Source: Bacillota bacterium
Lineage (GTDB): Bacteria > Bacillota > Desulfitobacteriia > Desulfitobacteriales > Desulfitobacteriaceae
Assembly: GCA_023390635.1 (NCBI GenBank)
Contig: JAEWCM010000131.1
Coordinates: forward strand, 1 to 25,541
Length of the DNA stretch: 25,541 nucleotides
Direction of reading: 5' to 3'
A model generated the notes under the pieces. It worked only from the letters and a program-made list of their open reading frames with translations. It was not told where the DNA came from and did not search any database. Position 1 is the first letter of the stretch. The number at the start of each line of letters is the position of its first letter. A program made the position numbers and the translations under genes. This document shows, piece after piece, positions 1-8,116 of the stretch.

Positions 1-2
1 AT

Positions 3-1673
3 TCAACCACAGATGCCCAATGGACAACTTGGGTGGAGCAGTGGGGGAAATCTGTCAGCTCCGATTATGAACAAATCTCTCTCTCCCCGGGCAGCAATGC
101 GTCAGAGCTGAATTTCGCCTGGTACTCCAAAACCACGGGAACCCCCACACCCATCGTTAAATTCGCCACAAAGGCCGATATGAGCGATGCCAAAACATTT
201 CAAGGTACTGCCGCGTCGGCTATCGAAGGCTACAATACGAATAAGGTAACGGTAAGCGGCCTGAAAGAAAACACAACTTATTATTATACTTATTTGAACA
301 ACGGAAAAGAAAGTCAGCCTACTAAATATACGACAAAAAGCTTTTCAAACTATAAAATTCTGTTCCTGGGGGATCCTCAAATCGGAGCGTCCAAAGGGCA
401 GACTGTATCCACCGGAGATAAGCTGGAAAACAGTTCAGCCTTGAATACAGCAGCTCGGAATGATGCATTCAGCTGGAACAGCACCTTGAATTTTGCTTTA
501 CAGAAAAATCCCGATATCGGATTTATCATTACCGCCGGAGACCAAATTAATAAGAATGTCAACGGAATCGATGCAGGCAACGAAGTTGAGTATTCCGGTT
601 TCTTATTCCCCTCCGCCTTAAAATCTCTTCCGCTGGCTACCACCATTGGAAACCATGATGCTACAAATAAAAGTTATTCTTTCCACTTTAATAACCCCAA
701 TGCGTTTACTGCAGAAAAAAGCCCCTCTACCGCCGGCAATGGCTATTACTACACCTATGGCAATGCTCTGTTCATTGTGTTGAATACGAACAATTACAAC
801 TGCGCTGATCATGAAGCACTGATTAAGAAAGCAGTTTCAGAGAACCCCAATACACGCTGGAGAATCGTGACCATTCACCAGGATATTTATGGAAGCGGAT
901 TGGATCATTCTGATTCGGATGGCATGATTTTAAGAACACAGCTTACCCCGATTTTCGACAAATACAATATTGATGCGGTACTGCAGGGCCATGATCATAC
1001 CTATTCCAGAAGTTATCTGCTGCAAGGTGACGGTAAAACCCATGCTGCTTTTGATGCTAATAAGACAGCTGCCGGCGAATTTGACTGGGACAATGTGGTC
1101 GACAAGGCGACAGGAGCAGTTTACCCTTATTATCCGGAAGAAGGGGATGAAGCAGCAAAAGCTGCCAATGCTACTTTCCTCGCGGAAAATAAAGCTTACA
1201 CCATAAAGGACCAAGCTGCCAATAAAGTAGTTAATCCGCAAGGCACCCTATATCTCACCGCCAATTCATCAACGGGCAGTAAGTTCTACGAACTTATTCC
1301 CCAGCAGCAAGACTATATTGCCTATCGCAATCAGAATTGGAAGCCGAGCTATTCAGTTCTCTCTCTAAGTGATAATCAATTCTCCATCGCCACTTACAGC
1401 ATTGATGGCGGAGCCGCTACTCAGGTTGACAGTACTTTTACAATTGAAAAGACCGGTGATAAAGCACCCACGAACGTAGCGGACAGCGGATCAAATTCAG
1501 ATTCAGCCAATACGTCGGGAACGGAAAATCAAGGCACCAAAGCCAATGCCCCCAAAACAGGTGATGCCAATGATATGACCGGTACTATTGTTCTTTCCGT
1601 CATAGCTCTGTTAGGTCTTGCCGGTGTGGGTGCTACCACTTTAAAACAGAGAAAAGCCAAGGTGATAAAATAA
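3..1673 (+). CDS. Cell-wall-anchored purple-acid-phosphatase-like metallophosphoesterase (5' end outside window)
   Basis: The frame is open to the window edge, so the true start and signal peptide lie upstream; the GTG at 33 is only the first internal start codon. Counted from it, residues 1-105 resemble the N-terminal fibronectin-like domain of purple acid phosphatases. A calcineurin-type catalytic domain follows, with GDPQ (D114), GD (D170), GNHD (207-210), the IHQD histidine (H282) and GHDH (319-322). The metal-binding Tyr of the classical GDxxY motif is absent (GDQIN), so it is probably not a true purple, tyrosinate-bound enzyme. The C-terminus has a low-complexity Ser/Asn linker, the sorting motif APKTG (506-510), a hydrophobic span and a KQRKAK tail. 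It is therefore probably exported, cleaved by a sortase and attached to peptidoglycan. The substrate is unknown, but phosphate ester scavenging is likely. The next gene carries a sortase domain. Confidence 0.9.
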   Translation, partial: STTDAQWTTWVEQWGKSVSSDYEQISLSPGSNASELNFAWYSKTTGTPTPIVKFATKADMSDAKTFQGTAASAIEGYNTNKVTVSGLKENTTYYYTYLNNGKESQPTKYTTKSFSNYKILFLGDPQIGASKGQTVSTGDKLENSSALNTAARNDAFSWNSTLNFALQKNPDIGFIITAGDQINKNVNGIDAGNEVEYSGFLFPSALKSLPLATTIGNHDATNKSYSFHFNNPNAFTAEKSPSTAGNGYYYTYGNALFIVLNTNNYNCADHEALIKKAVSENPNTRWRIVTIHQDIYGSGLDHSDSDGMILRTQLTPIFDKYNIDAVLQGHDHTYSRSYLLQGDGKTHAAFDANKTAAGEFDWDNVVDKATGAVYPYYPEEGDEAAKAANATFLAENKAYTIKDQAANKVVNPQGTLYLTANSSTGSKFYELIPQQQDYIAYRNQNWKPSYSVLSLSDNQFSIATYSIDGGAATQVDSTFTIEKTGDKAPTNVADSGSNSDSANTSGTENQGTKANAPKTGDANDMTGTIVLSVIALLGLAGVGATTLKQRKAKVIK

Positions 1674-1712
1674 GCATCCATCTGAAGGAGTGCAAATCTA
1701 AAATACTATAAT

Positions 1713-1770
1713 AAAAAAACGCTGTAAGGAAGAGAGTAAAAGCCTCAGTGCTATTTCTCTCTTTCCTTGC
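1713..1770. terminator. Long hairpin between phosphatase and YibE/F-sortase gene, minus-strand polarity
   Basis: Positions 1724-1736 pair with 1757-1770 (about 13 bp, one bulged T and one G-T pair) around a 20-base loop. No T-run follows on the + strand. On the minus strand the stem is followed by seven Ts (1719-1713), the order expected of an intrinsic terminator reading right to left. No minus-strand gene is visible here, so it may block antisense transcription or act weakly in both directions. Confidence 0.4.
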
Positions 1771-1812
1771 AATCTTGAAAGCTATCAAATAAAAGTCATA
1801 GGGGAAATTAGC

Positions 1813-3864
1813 ATGCTGTTAAATAGAAAAATTTTGAACCGCAAAGTCGGGCATTGGCTGTTGATCGCTTTATTTCTGGCCTTATTCATTATTATTCTGT
1901 ATCTCGTCAATCAGGTGAAAAAGCCTGAGCTTGTGACTACCGTTGGCCGTACCTTTGAAAGAGCCAAAGTTATTGAAGTGGTAAAAGAAAATTTACAGGA
2001 AGATGGGCACCGTTACGGAGAGCAGCAGGTGCGGCTTTTGATGCTGAGCGGAGAAAAAAAAGGCGAAACCGTGGACGCCACCAGTTCAGCGGGTTATCTG
2101 TTCGGGGCGGCCTGTAAACCGGGAATGGAAGTCATCACCATTCAGAGCATTTCCGGGGATGTGTCTGTGATTTCTGTTTATAGTGAGAACCGGGAAGGGG
2201 TTATTTACGGGTTCCTTTTAATATTCTTTCTGTTACACTGGCTCATTGGAGGCCGGAGGGGAGCGAAGGCTTTTCTAGGTTTGGTTTTCAGCTTTATCTG
2301 CATTATATTCCTCTATGTGCCTTTAGTTTTCCGGGGATTTTCTCCATTCTGGGCTGCTGTACTGGTGTCTGTCATTACGACTTTCGTAGCCCTCTACCTT
2401 ATTGGCGGAGCGACCAGGAAGAGTGCCAGTGCCATTATCGGAGCGATTTCAGGAGTGATTATAGCCGGAATAGCGGCTACCGGGTTTGGCTATTTTGCCG
2501 GAATTTCCGGTTACAATGTTTCGGATATCGAGAGCCTGCTTTTTTTAGAGAATAACACTCCCATTAAAATCGGCGGCCTGCTTTTTTCCGGATTGCTCAT
2601 ATCCTCTCTGGGAGCTGTAATGGATATGGCCATGTCTGTGGCGTCAGCAGTTCAGGAGATCCATGAAAAAAACCCTCAGCTCGGCCGGATAGATTTGTTC
2701 CGTTCGGGGATGAGTGTGGGAAAAGATACGATGGGGACCATGTCCAATACTTTGATCCTGGCCTTTGCCGGTGGATCAGTCAGTATGTTGGTGACGAACT
2801 ATGCTTATGATTTGCCCTATATACAAATGATAAACTCCTATAATATCGGAATCGAGATCATGCAGGGTATATCAGGCAGTATGGGAGTTATCCTGACTGT
2901 TCCGATTGTCTCTGCCGCAGCAGCTTTTTTGCTGGGCACAGAGAGGTCGGGAGGGAATACCTTAATTGGCTCGATCACCGGGCAAAGAGAGCTGACAGAG
3001 GAGGAAAGGAAGCCTATTCCTGAGCAAAAAGAAGAGGCGGCCTTGGTACAGTTGGCGTTGCCTAGGAGTGAGGCAGGAACAGCGGCTGAGATGAGAAGGG
3101 GTTTAAAGAGTGTCGGATTTAAAGTTAAGAGCCTATGTTTGAAGCATGGGAAACTGCTAATTGTTTTGGTCTGCCTGCTCATTCTTTTATCGTGTGGAAT
3201 AAAGCTGCATACTATACTTTCAGGATATGACCGAGGGGACAGGGAATATCAGGGAGTGGCGGCAGCTGTTGCTGCAGGGAAAGACGGTGATTCTGCCGGT
3301 ACAGAAGAACCCTTTTCTTTTGATTATCAGAAGCTTGCTGCGCAGAACAGTGATGCTGTGGGCTGGCTGCGTATGCCGGGAACAGCGATCAATTATCCGG
3401 TGGTACAGGGAGAAGATAATTCTTATTATCTTTCCCATACCTTTTTGAAGACAGATAACTATATGGGAGCTGTTTTTATGGACAGCAGGATCAAAGAGGG
3501 GTTTGCGGCTAAAAATCCCATCCTTTACGGCCATAACATGCGCAATGGAGCTATGTTTGCCTCTCTGTGCAATTTTCGGGAAAAAACATATTGTGAAGCT
3601 CATCCGTCTTTTGAAGTTTATACTAAAGATGGGAAGAGGGATTATGCTGTCTTCTCTGTTTATGAAACAGCTCCGGACAGCGCTGTTTATCAATTCGACT
3701 TTGCTAGTGAAGAGGAATATGGAGCCTATCTGCAAACGGCACTCAGACAGTCTCTGTATGATACAGGGGTGGAAGTTAGTGCAAGGGATAGCATTTTGAC
3801 CCTTTCCACCTGTGTGAACGATGATCGCGATGTTCGTTTTATTGTTCAGGCTAAAGCATTGTGA
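1813..3864 (+). CDS. YibE/F-family membrane protein fused to class B sortase
   Basis: This is one 683-residue frame starting at ATG 1813 behind AGGGGA. Residues 1-390 look like a full YibE/F protein: a TM at 14-33, an extracytoplasmic domain at about 34-128, then some six or seven membrane spans (129-146, 153-173, 178-199, 205-228, 253-277, 312-330, 350-375). A charged linker (391-445) leads to a new TM (447-464) and a complete class B sortase (about 475-683). The sortase residues are present: His574 in LYGHN, Cys667 in TLSTC and Arg675 in DRDVR. The sortase half should cleave sorting signals at T-G and transfer proteins to the cell wall; the YibE/F half has no settled function. The upstream gene ends in an APKTG signal and is the obvious candidate substrate. 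Met427, near the domain junction, could allow separate translation of the sortase, but no good ribosome site sits right before it. Both families are clear; that the fusion is functional is inferred. Confidence 0.9.
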   Translation: MLLNRKILNRKVGHWLLIALFLALFIIILYLVNQVKKPELVTTVGRTFERAKVIEVVKENLQEDGHRYGEQQVRLLMLSGEKKGETVDATSSAGYLFGAACKPGMEVITIQSISGDVSVISVYSENREGVIYGFLLIFFLLHWLIGGRRGAKAFLGLVFSFICIIFLYVPLVFRGFSPFWAAVLVSVITTFVALYLIGGATRKSASAIIGAISGVIIAGIAATGFGYFAGISGYNVSDIESLLFLENNTPIKIGGLLFSGLLISSLGAVMDMAMSVASAVQEIHEKNPQLGRIDLFRSGMSVGKDTMGTMSNTLILAFAGGSVSMLVTNYAYDLPYIQMINSYNIGIEIMQGISGSMGVILTVPIVSAAAAFLLGTERSGGNTLIGSITGQRELTEEERKPIPEQKEEAALVQLALPRSEAGTAAEMRRGLKSVGFKVKSLCLKHGKLLIVLVCLLILLSCGIKLHTILSGYDRGDREYQGVAAAVAAGKDGDSAGTEEPFSFDYQKLAAQNSDAVGWLRMPGTAINYPVVQGEDNSYYLSHTFLKTDNYMGAVFMDSRIKEGFAAKNPILYGHNMRNGAMFASLCNFREKTYCEAHPSFEVYTKDGKRDYAVFSVYETAPDSAVYQFDFASEEEYGAYLQTALRQSLYDTGVEVSARDSILTLSTCVNDDRDVRFIVQAKAL

Positions 3865-3923
3865 AAGGTCAGAGATGTTAAAAGGGCATGAAAATGATCA
3901 GATAAAATGAAGAAAGAAAAAGC

Positions 3924-3952
3924 TTGAACCTCAGTAACGGATTTGTTATCTT
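3924..3952 (+). promoter_or_regulatory. Probable sigma-A promoter for CDF leader
   Basis: TTGAAC (3924-3929), a 17-base spacer and TATCTT (3947-3952). Transcription would begin near 3959, only about ten bases before the structured leader. The match is moderate. Confidence 0.4.
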
Positions 3953-3967
3953 ATACATAGTATTTAA

Positions 3968-4022
3968 TGTCAGGCTTCGGCTAGGCTCGTCGTGAGCAGC
4001 GGAAATGATGCTTCCGTGGGAC
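3968..4022 (+). ncRNA. Structured leader RNA, candidate NiCo (czcD-type) metal riboswitch
   Basis: Three small hairpins lie in a row. They are GGC/GCT closed by a cUUCGg tetraloop (3973-3982), GCTC/GAGC (3985-3997) and CGGAA/TTCCG (4000-4016). The sequence around them reads CAGGC, then AGC before the last hairpin, then GTGGGAC directly after it. From memory, NiCo riboswitches carry CAGGC near the 5' side and a last stem followed by GUGGGAC, whose 3' strand feeds into a terminator. The gene downstream is a CDF metal exporter, the usual NiCo target. Against this, a proper closing P1 helix is not visible and P2 is very short. It could be a degenerate or variant member, or a different attenuator. 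Confidence 0.4.
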
Positions 4023-4046
4023 TTCCAATGCAGGAGTCCTTTTTTT
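4018..4046 (+). terminator. Intrinsic terminator in CDF leader (attenuator)
   Basis: GGACTTC (4019-4025) pairs with GGAGTCC (4033-4039) around a 7-base loop, followed by seven Ts (4040-4046). Its left arm overlaps the GGGAC end of the candidate aptamer and it lies about 95 bases before the CDF start. It therefore looks like a conditional terminator of the CDF leader, though it could also end the sortase gene transcript. Confidence 0.75.
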
Positions 4047-4141
4047 ATACGGTCCACAGTCTCGAAAGCATTGTTTGCCACTAGTATGAAGATGCTGGAA
4101 ATAAACTTTTAGCCAGATTATATGGATAAGGAGCGGTTGCT

Positions 4142-5071
4142 GTGTTCAATAAAACTCAGGTCGCTGTTCTTTCGGTAGTATCCAATACCTGTCTAACTAT
4201 AGGCAAAATTACAGTGGGCTTGTTGACGGGAGCAGTGAGTATTATTTCCGAAGGGATTCATTCTGCCATTGATTTGCTGGCTTCTTTTATTGCCCTTTTT
4301 GCGGTGAAAGAGTCGGCAAAACCGGCAGATGCCCGCCACACCTATGGCCATGGCAAGATTGAAAACGTTTCCGGAACGGTGGAGGCATTGCTGATCTTCT
4401 TTGCCGCCATATGGATCATTTATGAAGCTGCTCATAAAATCGCAATAGGAAAGGCTGCTGAAAGCTATGGTTTAGGTATGGTGATTATGGCAGTGTCTGC
4501 CTTGATTAATTTTATTGTCTCTTCCTTACTGAACAAAGTGGGCAAGGAGACTGATTCTGTAGCCCTTCAGGCTGATGCCTTGCATTTACGGACCGATGTC
4601 TATACTTCTCTTGGTGTTTTTATTGGTCTTTTGCTCATTCAAATTACTGGGTGGACGATCCTCGATCCGGTTGTGGCAATTATGATGGCCTTGTTCATTT
4701 TAAGGGCGGCTTATAATTTAACCAAAGAAGCGTTTATGCCCTTGGTGGATGTGAGTCTGCCGGAAGAAGAGTGCGCTCTTATTCGTTCTGTCCTCACCAA
4801 ATATGCCAAGGATTATGTGGAGTTTCATGAATTGAGAACCCGCCGCTCCGGGGGGGAGCGCCACATTGATTTGCATTTGGTGGTTCCCAAGTATATGTCA
4901 GTGCTGGCAGTTCACGATCTTTGCGATCAGATTGAGGCGGAAATCGATCACTTGCTGCCACGTGCTAAGGTGCTGATTCATGCAGAGCCCTGTTCGAGCG
5001 GAGAGAATCCCTGCTGCAAGGAGGATGAACAAAAGCATTCTTGTCCTGTCGACGTCCGGAGAAATGAATAA
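4142..5071 (+). CDS. Cation diffusion facilitator (CDF) family heavy-metal exporter
   Basis: The GTG start at 4142 is preceded by AAGGAG. The 309-residue product has six predicted spans and the CDF signatures: H40/D44 in SEGIHSAID (TM2) and H148/D152 in HLRTD (TM5), the paired HxxxD transport site. HTYGHGKIE (66-74) is also present, and a cytoplasmic ferredoxin-like domain starts near 205. Family members exchange Zn2+, Fe2+, Co2+, Ni2+ or Mn2+ for protons and export them from the cytoplasm. After the domain comes an extra tail with Cys284, Cys291, Cys292 and Cys301 plus histidines, which may bind metal. The leader upstream holds a terminator and a candidate metal-sensing RNA, which would fit Co/Ni export. 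The exact metal cannot be read from sequence. Confidence 0.9.
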   Translation: MFNKTQVAVLSVVSNTCLTIGKITVGLLTGAVSIISEGIHSAIDLLASFIALFAVKESAKPADARHTYGHGKIENVSGTVEALLIFFAAIWIIYEAAHKIAIGKAAESYGLGMVIMAVSALINFIVSSLLNKVGKETDSVALQADALHLRTDVYTSLGVFIGLLLIQITGWTILDPVVAIMMALFILRAAYNLTKEAFMPLVDVSLPEEECALIRSVLTKYAKDYVEFHELRTRRSGGERHIDLHLVVPKYMSVLAVHDLCDQIEAEIDHLLPRAKVLIHAEPCSSGENPCCKEDEQKHSCPVDVRRNE

Positions 5072-5133
5072 AGTCATTTTAGTTGATCAGAAGCAGCTGC
5101 TGTCATATAATTATTCTCTGGAGGAATTTTAAT

Positions 5134-7563
5134 TTGAAGAAAATCTGGTCTTTGGGACAGCCTGCACAGGATTTGGCTGGAGAGTTAGAACAAAATATAG
5201 GGATACCGTCAGCTGTGGCGGATATTATGGTACAAAGGGGAATCAAAAGTTCTCAGGAGGCTGTGGATTTTTTATGCCCTTCTTTGATGAACTTGGCTTC
5301 TCCTTTTGCTTTTGTACAAATGCCTAAAGCGGTTGAACGCTTGGTGGCAGCCCGTCAAAACGGTGATAAAGTCCTGGTCTACGGTGATTATGATGTGGAC
5401 GGAGTTACCAGCACAACCCTTCTTTTTAAGGTGCTTAAGGCATTAGACTTTCAGGCGGTAGTTTATATTCCTAACCGTCAGGAGGAAGGCTATGGATTAA
5501 ATAAGGATGCGATTGAAAAGGCTTTTCAGGCTCAAGTGAAAGTTTTAGTCACGGTGGACTGCGGAATTGCTTCTGTGGAAGAAATTAGAATGGCCAATGA
5601 GTTGGGCATTGATGTGATTATTACCGATCATCATGAACCGCCTTTGGAGCTGCCTCCGGCCTTGGCACTGATAAATCCCAAGCTTCCCGATTCAGGGTAT
5701 CCGTTTTTTCATCTGGCAGGAGTGGGCGTGGCTTTTAAATTAGCCCAGGCTTTGCTGGCCCGCTTAGGGGAACAAGAAAAAATCGTCACTCTGGAGCAGG
5801 AGATTTTGGATCTGGTGGCCTTAGGCACAATTGCAGACATTGTCCCGTTAGTAGGAGAAAATAGAATCATGGTGGCTAAAGGTCTGGCTCAAATGGAGAA
5901 TACCCGGCATCTGGGACTTGAAGCCTTACTAGCTGAGTGTGGATTGCAAGGCAAGCCGTTAACGGCCGGGCAGATCGGTTTTGTTATCGCTCCCCGTATT
6001 AATGCCGCCGGGCGTATGAATACGGCCCGGGTTGGGTTAGAATTATTATTAACAGATGATTGGGCAAAGGCAGAGTCTCTGGCCAAAGAACTTTCCCAGG
6101 AAAATCTGCTGCGACGGCAGACTGAACAAGACATATTGGCAGAAGCTATTGATATTTTGGAGAAGGGGCCAATCCCCCGGGTTATTGTGCTCTCTGCTCC
6201 CCATTGGCACCATGGGGTGATTGGAATTGTTGCTTCCCGCTTGGTAGAGCGCTATTACCGACCAGTTTTTATGATTGCTGAGGATGGAGAAGAAAGCAAA
6301 GGATCGGCCCGGGGAATCAGGAACTACCATGTGTTGGAACAGATGAGCCTTCAAGGTGACCTGTTGACCAAATATGGTGGTCATCGACAGGCTGCCGGAT
6401 TTAGCTTGCCTACACAAAATATTCCTTTTTTCAGGGAACGTTTGAATGAGGCTGTGGCAGAGTGGCCGGAGGAACTTTTTTGGGAAGTGCTGCCTTTAGA
6501 CAGGCAAATTAATCTGGAAGAGGCTTCGCCTCAGCTTTTACATTTTTTACAGCAACTGGCCCCCTTTGGCTTCGGCAATCCCAATCCCCTTTTGGCGGGA
6601 AGGGATTTCCCTGTTTATAGTATGAGAACAGTGGGCAAAGAAGGAGATCATTTAAGTCTGCGGCTGGGAAACAGGGGCGAAAAGAATGCCATCGCTTTCC
6701 GTCGGGGAGAATTGCTGACAGAGCTGGAACGATCTGCTACCCTGGATGTGGCATTTTCCTTGGAAGCAAATCATTATCAGGGAAAAGAAGAGGTTCAACT
6801 GGTCTTGAAGGATCTTGAAACAGCTGCTTTCTGGGAAGTCGCCGCGGCGGCAGGAGAGCCTGCCTGCAAAGGCATTGAGTGGTTGGACTGGCGAAATAAA
6901 TCTGCACCTGAATGGAGAGAAGAAGTTTTAAAAATAGGCAGTGAGCAGAATAATATTTTGCTATGGGACCCGGAAGGCAGGTCAGCCGATCGTTTGAAGA
7001 TAGGGCTGAAATTCGATGAACATATAAAGTATTTAGCCGGGACGCTTGAGGAGATAACACTATGGGGAAAAGATGAATTTTCTCTGGGGATTGTCGTTTC
7101 ATGGCCTTTGACTCTTGCCGAACTGAGAAGAGGGATCAGGGAGTTTTATAACCTGGGGATCTCCCATATTGCCTTAGTCGGAGAGATAATTGAGCCCGAG
7201 GAGCTACGGCGGAATTGCCGGTATCAGAGTCGGGAGGAATTGGAAAATGCCTATCGCTATTTGCGCCAATTGGCTGCTCCAGGAAAATACTTCTGGTGGA
7301 CAAGGTATTTTTCTGGATTGAAGGAAGGGTTAGATCAGGTAAGATGGTTGCATGCCCTGACTTTGTTTGAAGAGCTTGGACTGATTTCCTGTCTGGGTGG
7401 AACAGAGCAAATGCTTTTTAAGTGGATTCCGCCCCAAAACAAATTGGATTTGGAACAGGCAGCCCATTACCGGCTGGGGAAAAAACTCTGGCAAGAAGCT
7501 CAACTGTTGCAGGAAAATTTGGCAAACCAATCGATGGCCGAGTTAAGTAAAATCTTAATTTAG
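5134..7563 (+). CDS. recJ: Single-stranded-DNA-specific exonuclease RecJ
   Basis: The start chosen is TTG 5134, with GGAGG at 5120-5124; the frame opens earlier but has no ribosome site there. The 809-residue product is close to the usual Firmicutes length. DHH-family motifs are seen: GDYDVDG (84-90), NRQEEGYG, VTVDCG, TDHHEPP (DHH 165-167) and ALGTIADIVPL. The DHHA1 part follows, with SARGI and GGHRQAAGFS near 385-400, then an OB-like domain and a long C-terminal region as in Bacillus RecJ. The enzyme degrades single-stranded DNA 5' to 3' using Mn2+/Mg2+ in recombination, mismatch and base-excision repair. It lies 62 bases after the CDF gene and 20 bases before apt, a linkage common in Firmicutes. 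Confidence 0.95.
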   Translation: MKKIWSLGQPAQDLAGELEQNIGIPSAVADIMVQRGIKSSQEAVDFLCPSLMNLASPFAFVQMPKAVERLVAARQNGDKVLVYGDYDVDGVTSTTLLFKVLKALDFQAVVYIPNRQEEGYGLNKDAIEKAFQAQVKVLVTVDCGIASVEEIRMANELGIDVIITDHHEPPLELPPALALINPKLPDSGYPFFHLAGVGVAFKLAQALLARLGEQEKIVTLEQEILDLVALGTIADIVPLVGENRIMVAKGLAQMENTRHLGLEALLAECGLQGKPLTAGQIGFVIAPRINAAGRMNTARVGLELLLTDDWAKAESLAKELSQENLLRRQTEQDILAEAIDILEKGPIPRVIVLSAPHWHHGVIGIVASRLVERYYRPVFMIAEDGEESKGSARGIRNYHVLEQMSLQGDLLTKYGGHRQAAGFSLPTQNIPFFRERLNEAVAEWPEELFWEVLPLDRQINLEEASPQLLHFLQQLAPFGFGNPNPLLAGRDFPVYSMRTVGKEGDHLSLRLGNRGEKNAIAFRRGELLTELERSATLDVAFSLEANHYQGKEEVQLVLKDLETAAFWEVAAAAGEPACKGIEWLDWRNKSAPEWREEVLKIGSEQNNILLWDPEGRSADRLKIGLKFDEHIKYLAGTLEEITLWGKDEFSLGIVVSWPLTLAELRRGIREFYNLGISHIALVGEIIEPEELRRNCRYQSREELENAYRYLRQLAAPGKYFWWTRYFSGLKEGLDQVRWLHALTLFEELGLISCLGGTEQMLFKWIPPQNKLDLEQAAHYRLGKKLWQEAQLLQENLANQSMAELSKILI

Positions 7564-7583
7564 GGAAAGGCGTGGTTGAAGTT

Positions 7584-8102
7584 ATGGATCTGAGACAACA
7601 CATTCGGGAAATTGAAGATTTTCCCCAATCAGGAATCTCTTTTAAAGACATTACAACTCTTTTAAAAAACGGACAAGCTTTTCAATATGCTATTGATACA
7701 TTGGTGGAAAAGGTGAGTGTTTTGCAGCCGGATGTGATTGCCGGTCCGGAAGCACGGGGATTTCTGCTGGGGGCGCCTGTCGCTTATAAATTGGGAATCG
7801 GATTTGTACCGGTTCGGAAGCCGGGCAAGTTACCGGCGCAGACTGTTCATGAGACCTACTCCCTCGAGTACGGTTCCGATGCTTTGGAAGCTCATGCCGA
7901 TGCTTTTCTCCCTGGCCAGAGGGTAGTGTTAATTGATGATTTATTGGCCACCGGAGGAACGATCAGTGCCACCGCTAACCTAATTAACAAGACAGGGGCT
8001 CAGGTTGTGGGAGTGGGGTTTCTGATTGAACTGACCCTCTTGGAGGGCCGGAAGAAATTGGCTAATTATCCCGTGATTACTCTTGTGGAATATGATAAAT
8101 AG
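7584..8102 (+). CDS. apt: Adenine phosphoribosyltransferase
   Basis: This enzyme joins adenine and PRPP to give AMP and pyrophosphate (purine salvage). The ATG at 7584 gives MDLRQHI, like the Bacillus N-terminus, and 172 residues, the family norm. An in-frame GTG at 7572 sits closer to the AGGGAAAGG site and would add four residues. The PRPP-binding loop VVLIDDLLATGGT (114-126) and the AGPEARGF motif (53-60) are intact. The gene is flanked closely by recJ and the Rel gene, probably in one operon, an arrangement seen widely in clostridia. Confidence 0.96.
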   Translation: MDLRQHIREIEDFPQSGISFKDITTLLKNGQAFQYAIDTLVEKVSVLQPDVIAGPEARGFLLGAPVAYKLGIGFVPVRKPGKLPAQTVHETYSLEYGSDALEAHADAFLPGQRVVLIDDLLATGGTISATANLINKTGAQVVGVGFLIELTLLEGRKKLANYPVITLVEYDK

Positions 8103-8116
8103 GAGCTGATGATATA

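Noticed and set aside
3227..3448. Alternative + frames inside the sortase half
   Set aside because: The sortase motifs are all in the main frame, so there is no frameshift and these are shadows.
3878..4081. Minus-strand reading frame of 67 codons
   Set aside because: It covers the CDF leader hairpins and terminator, has no ribosome site and no recognisable protein.
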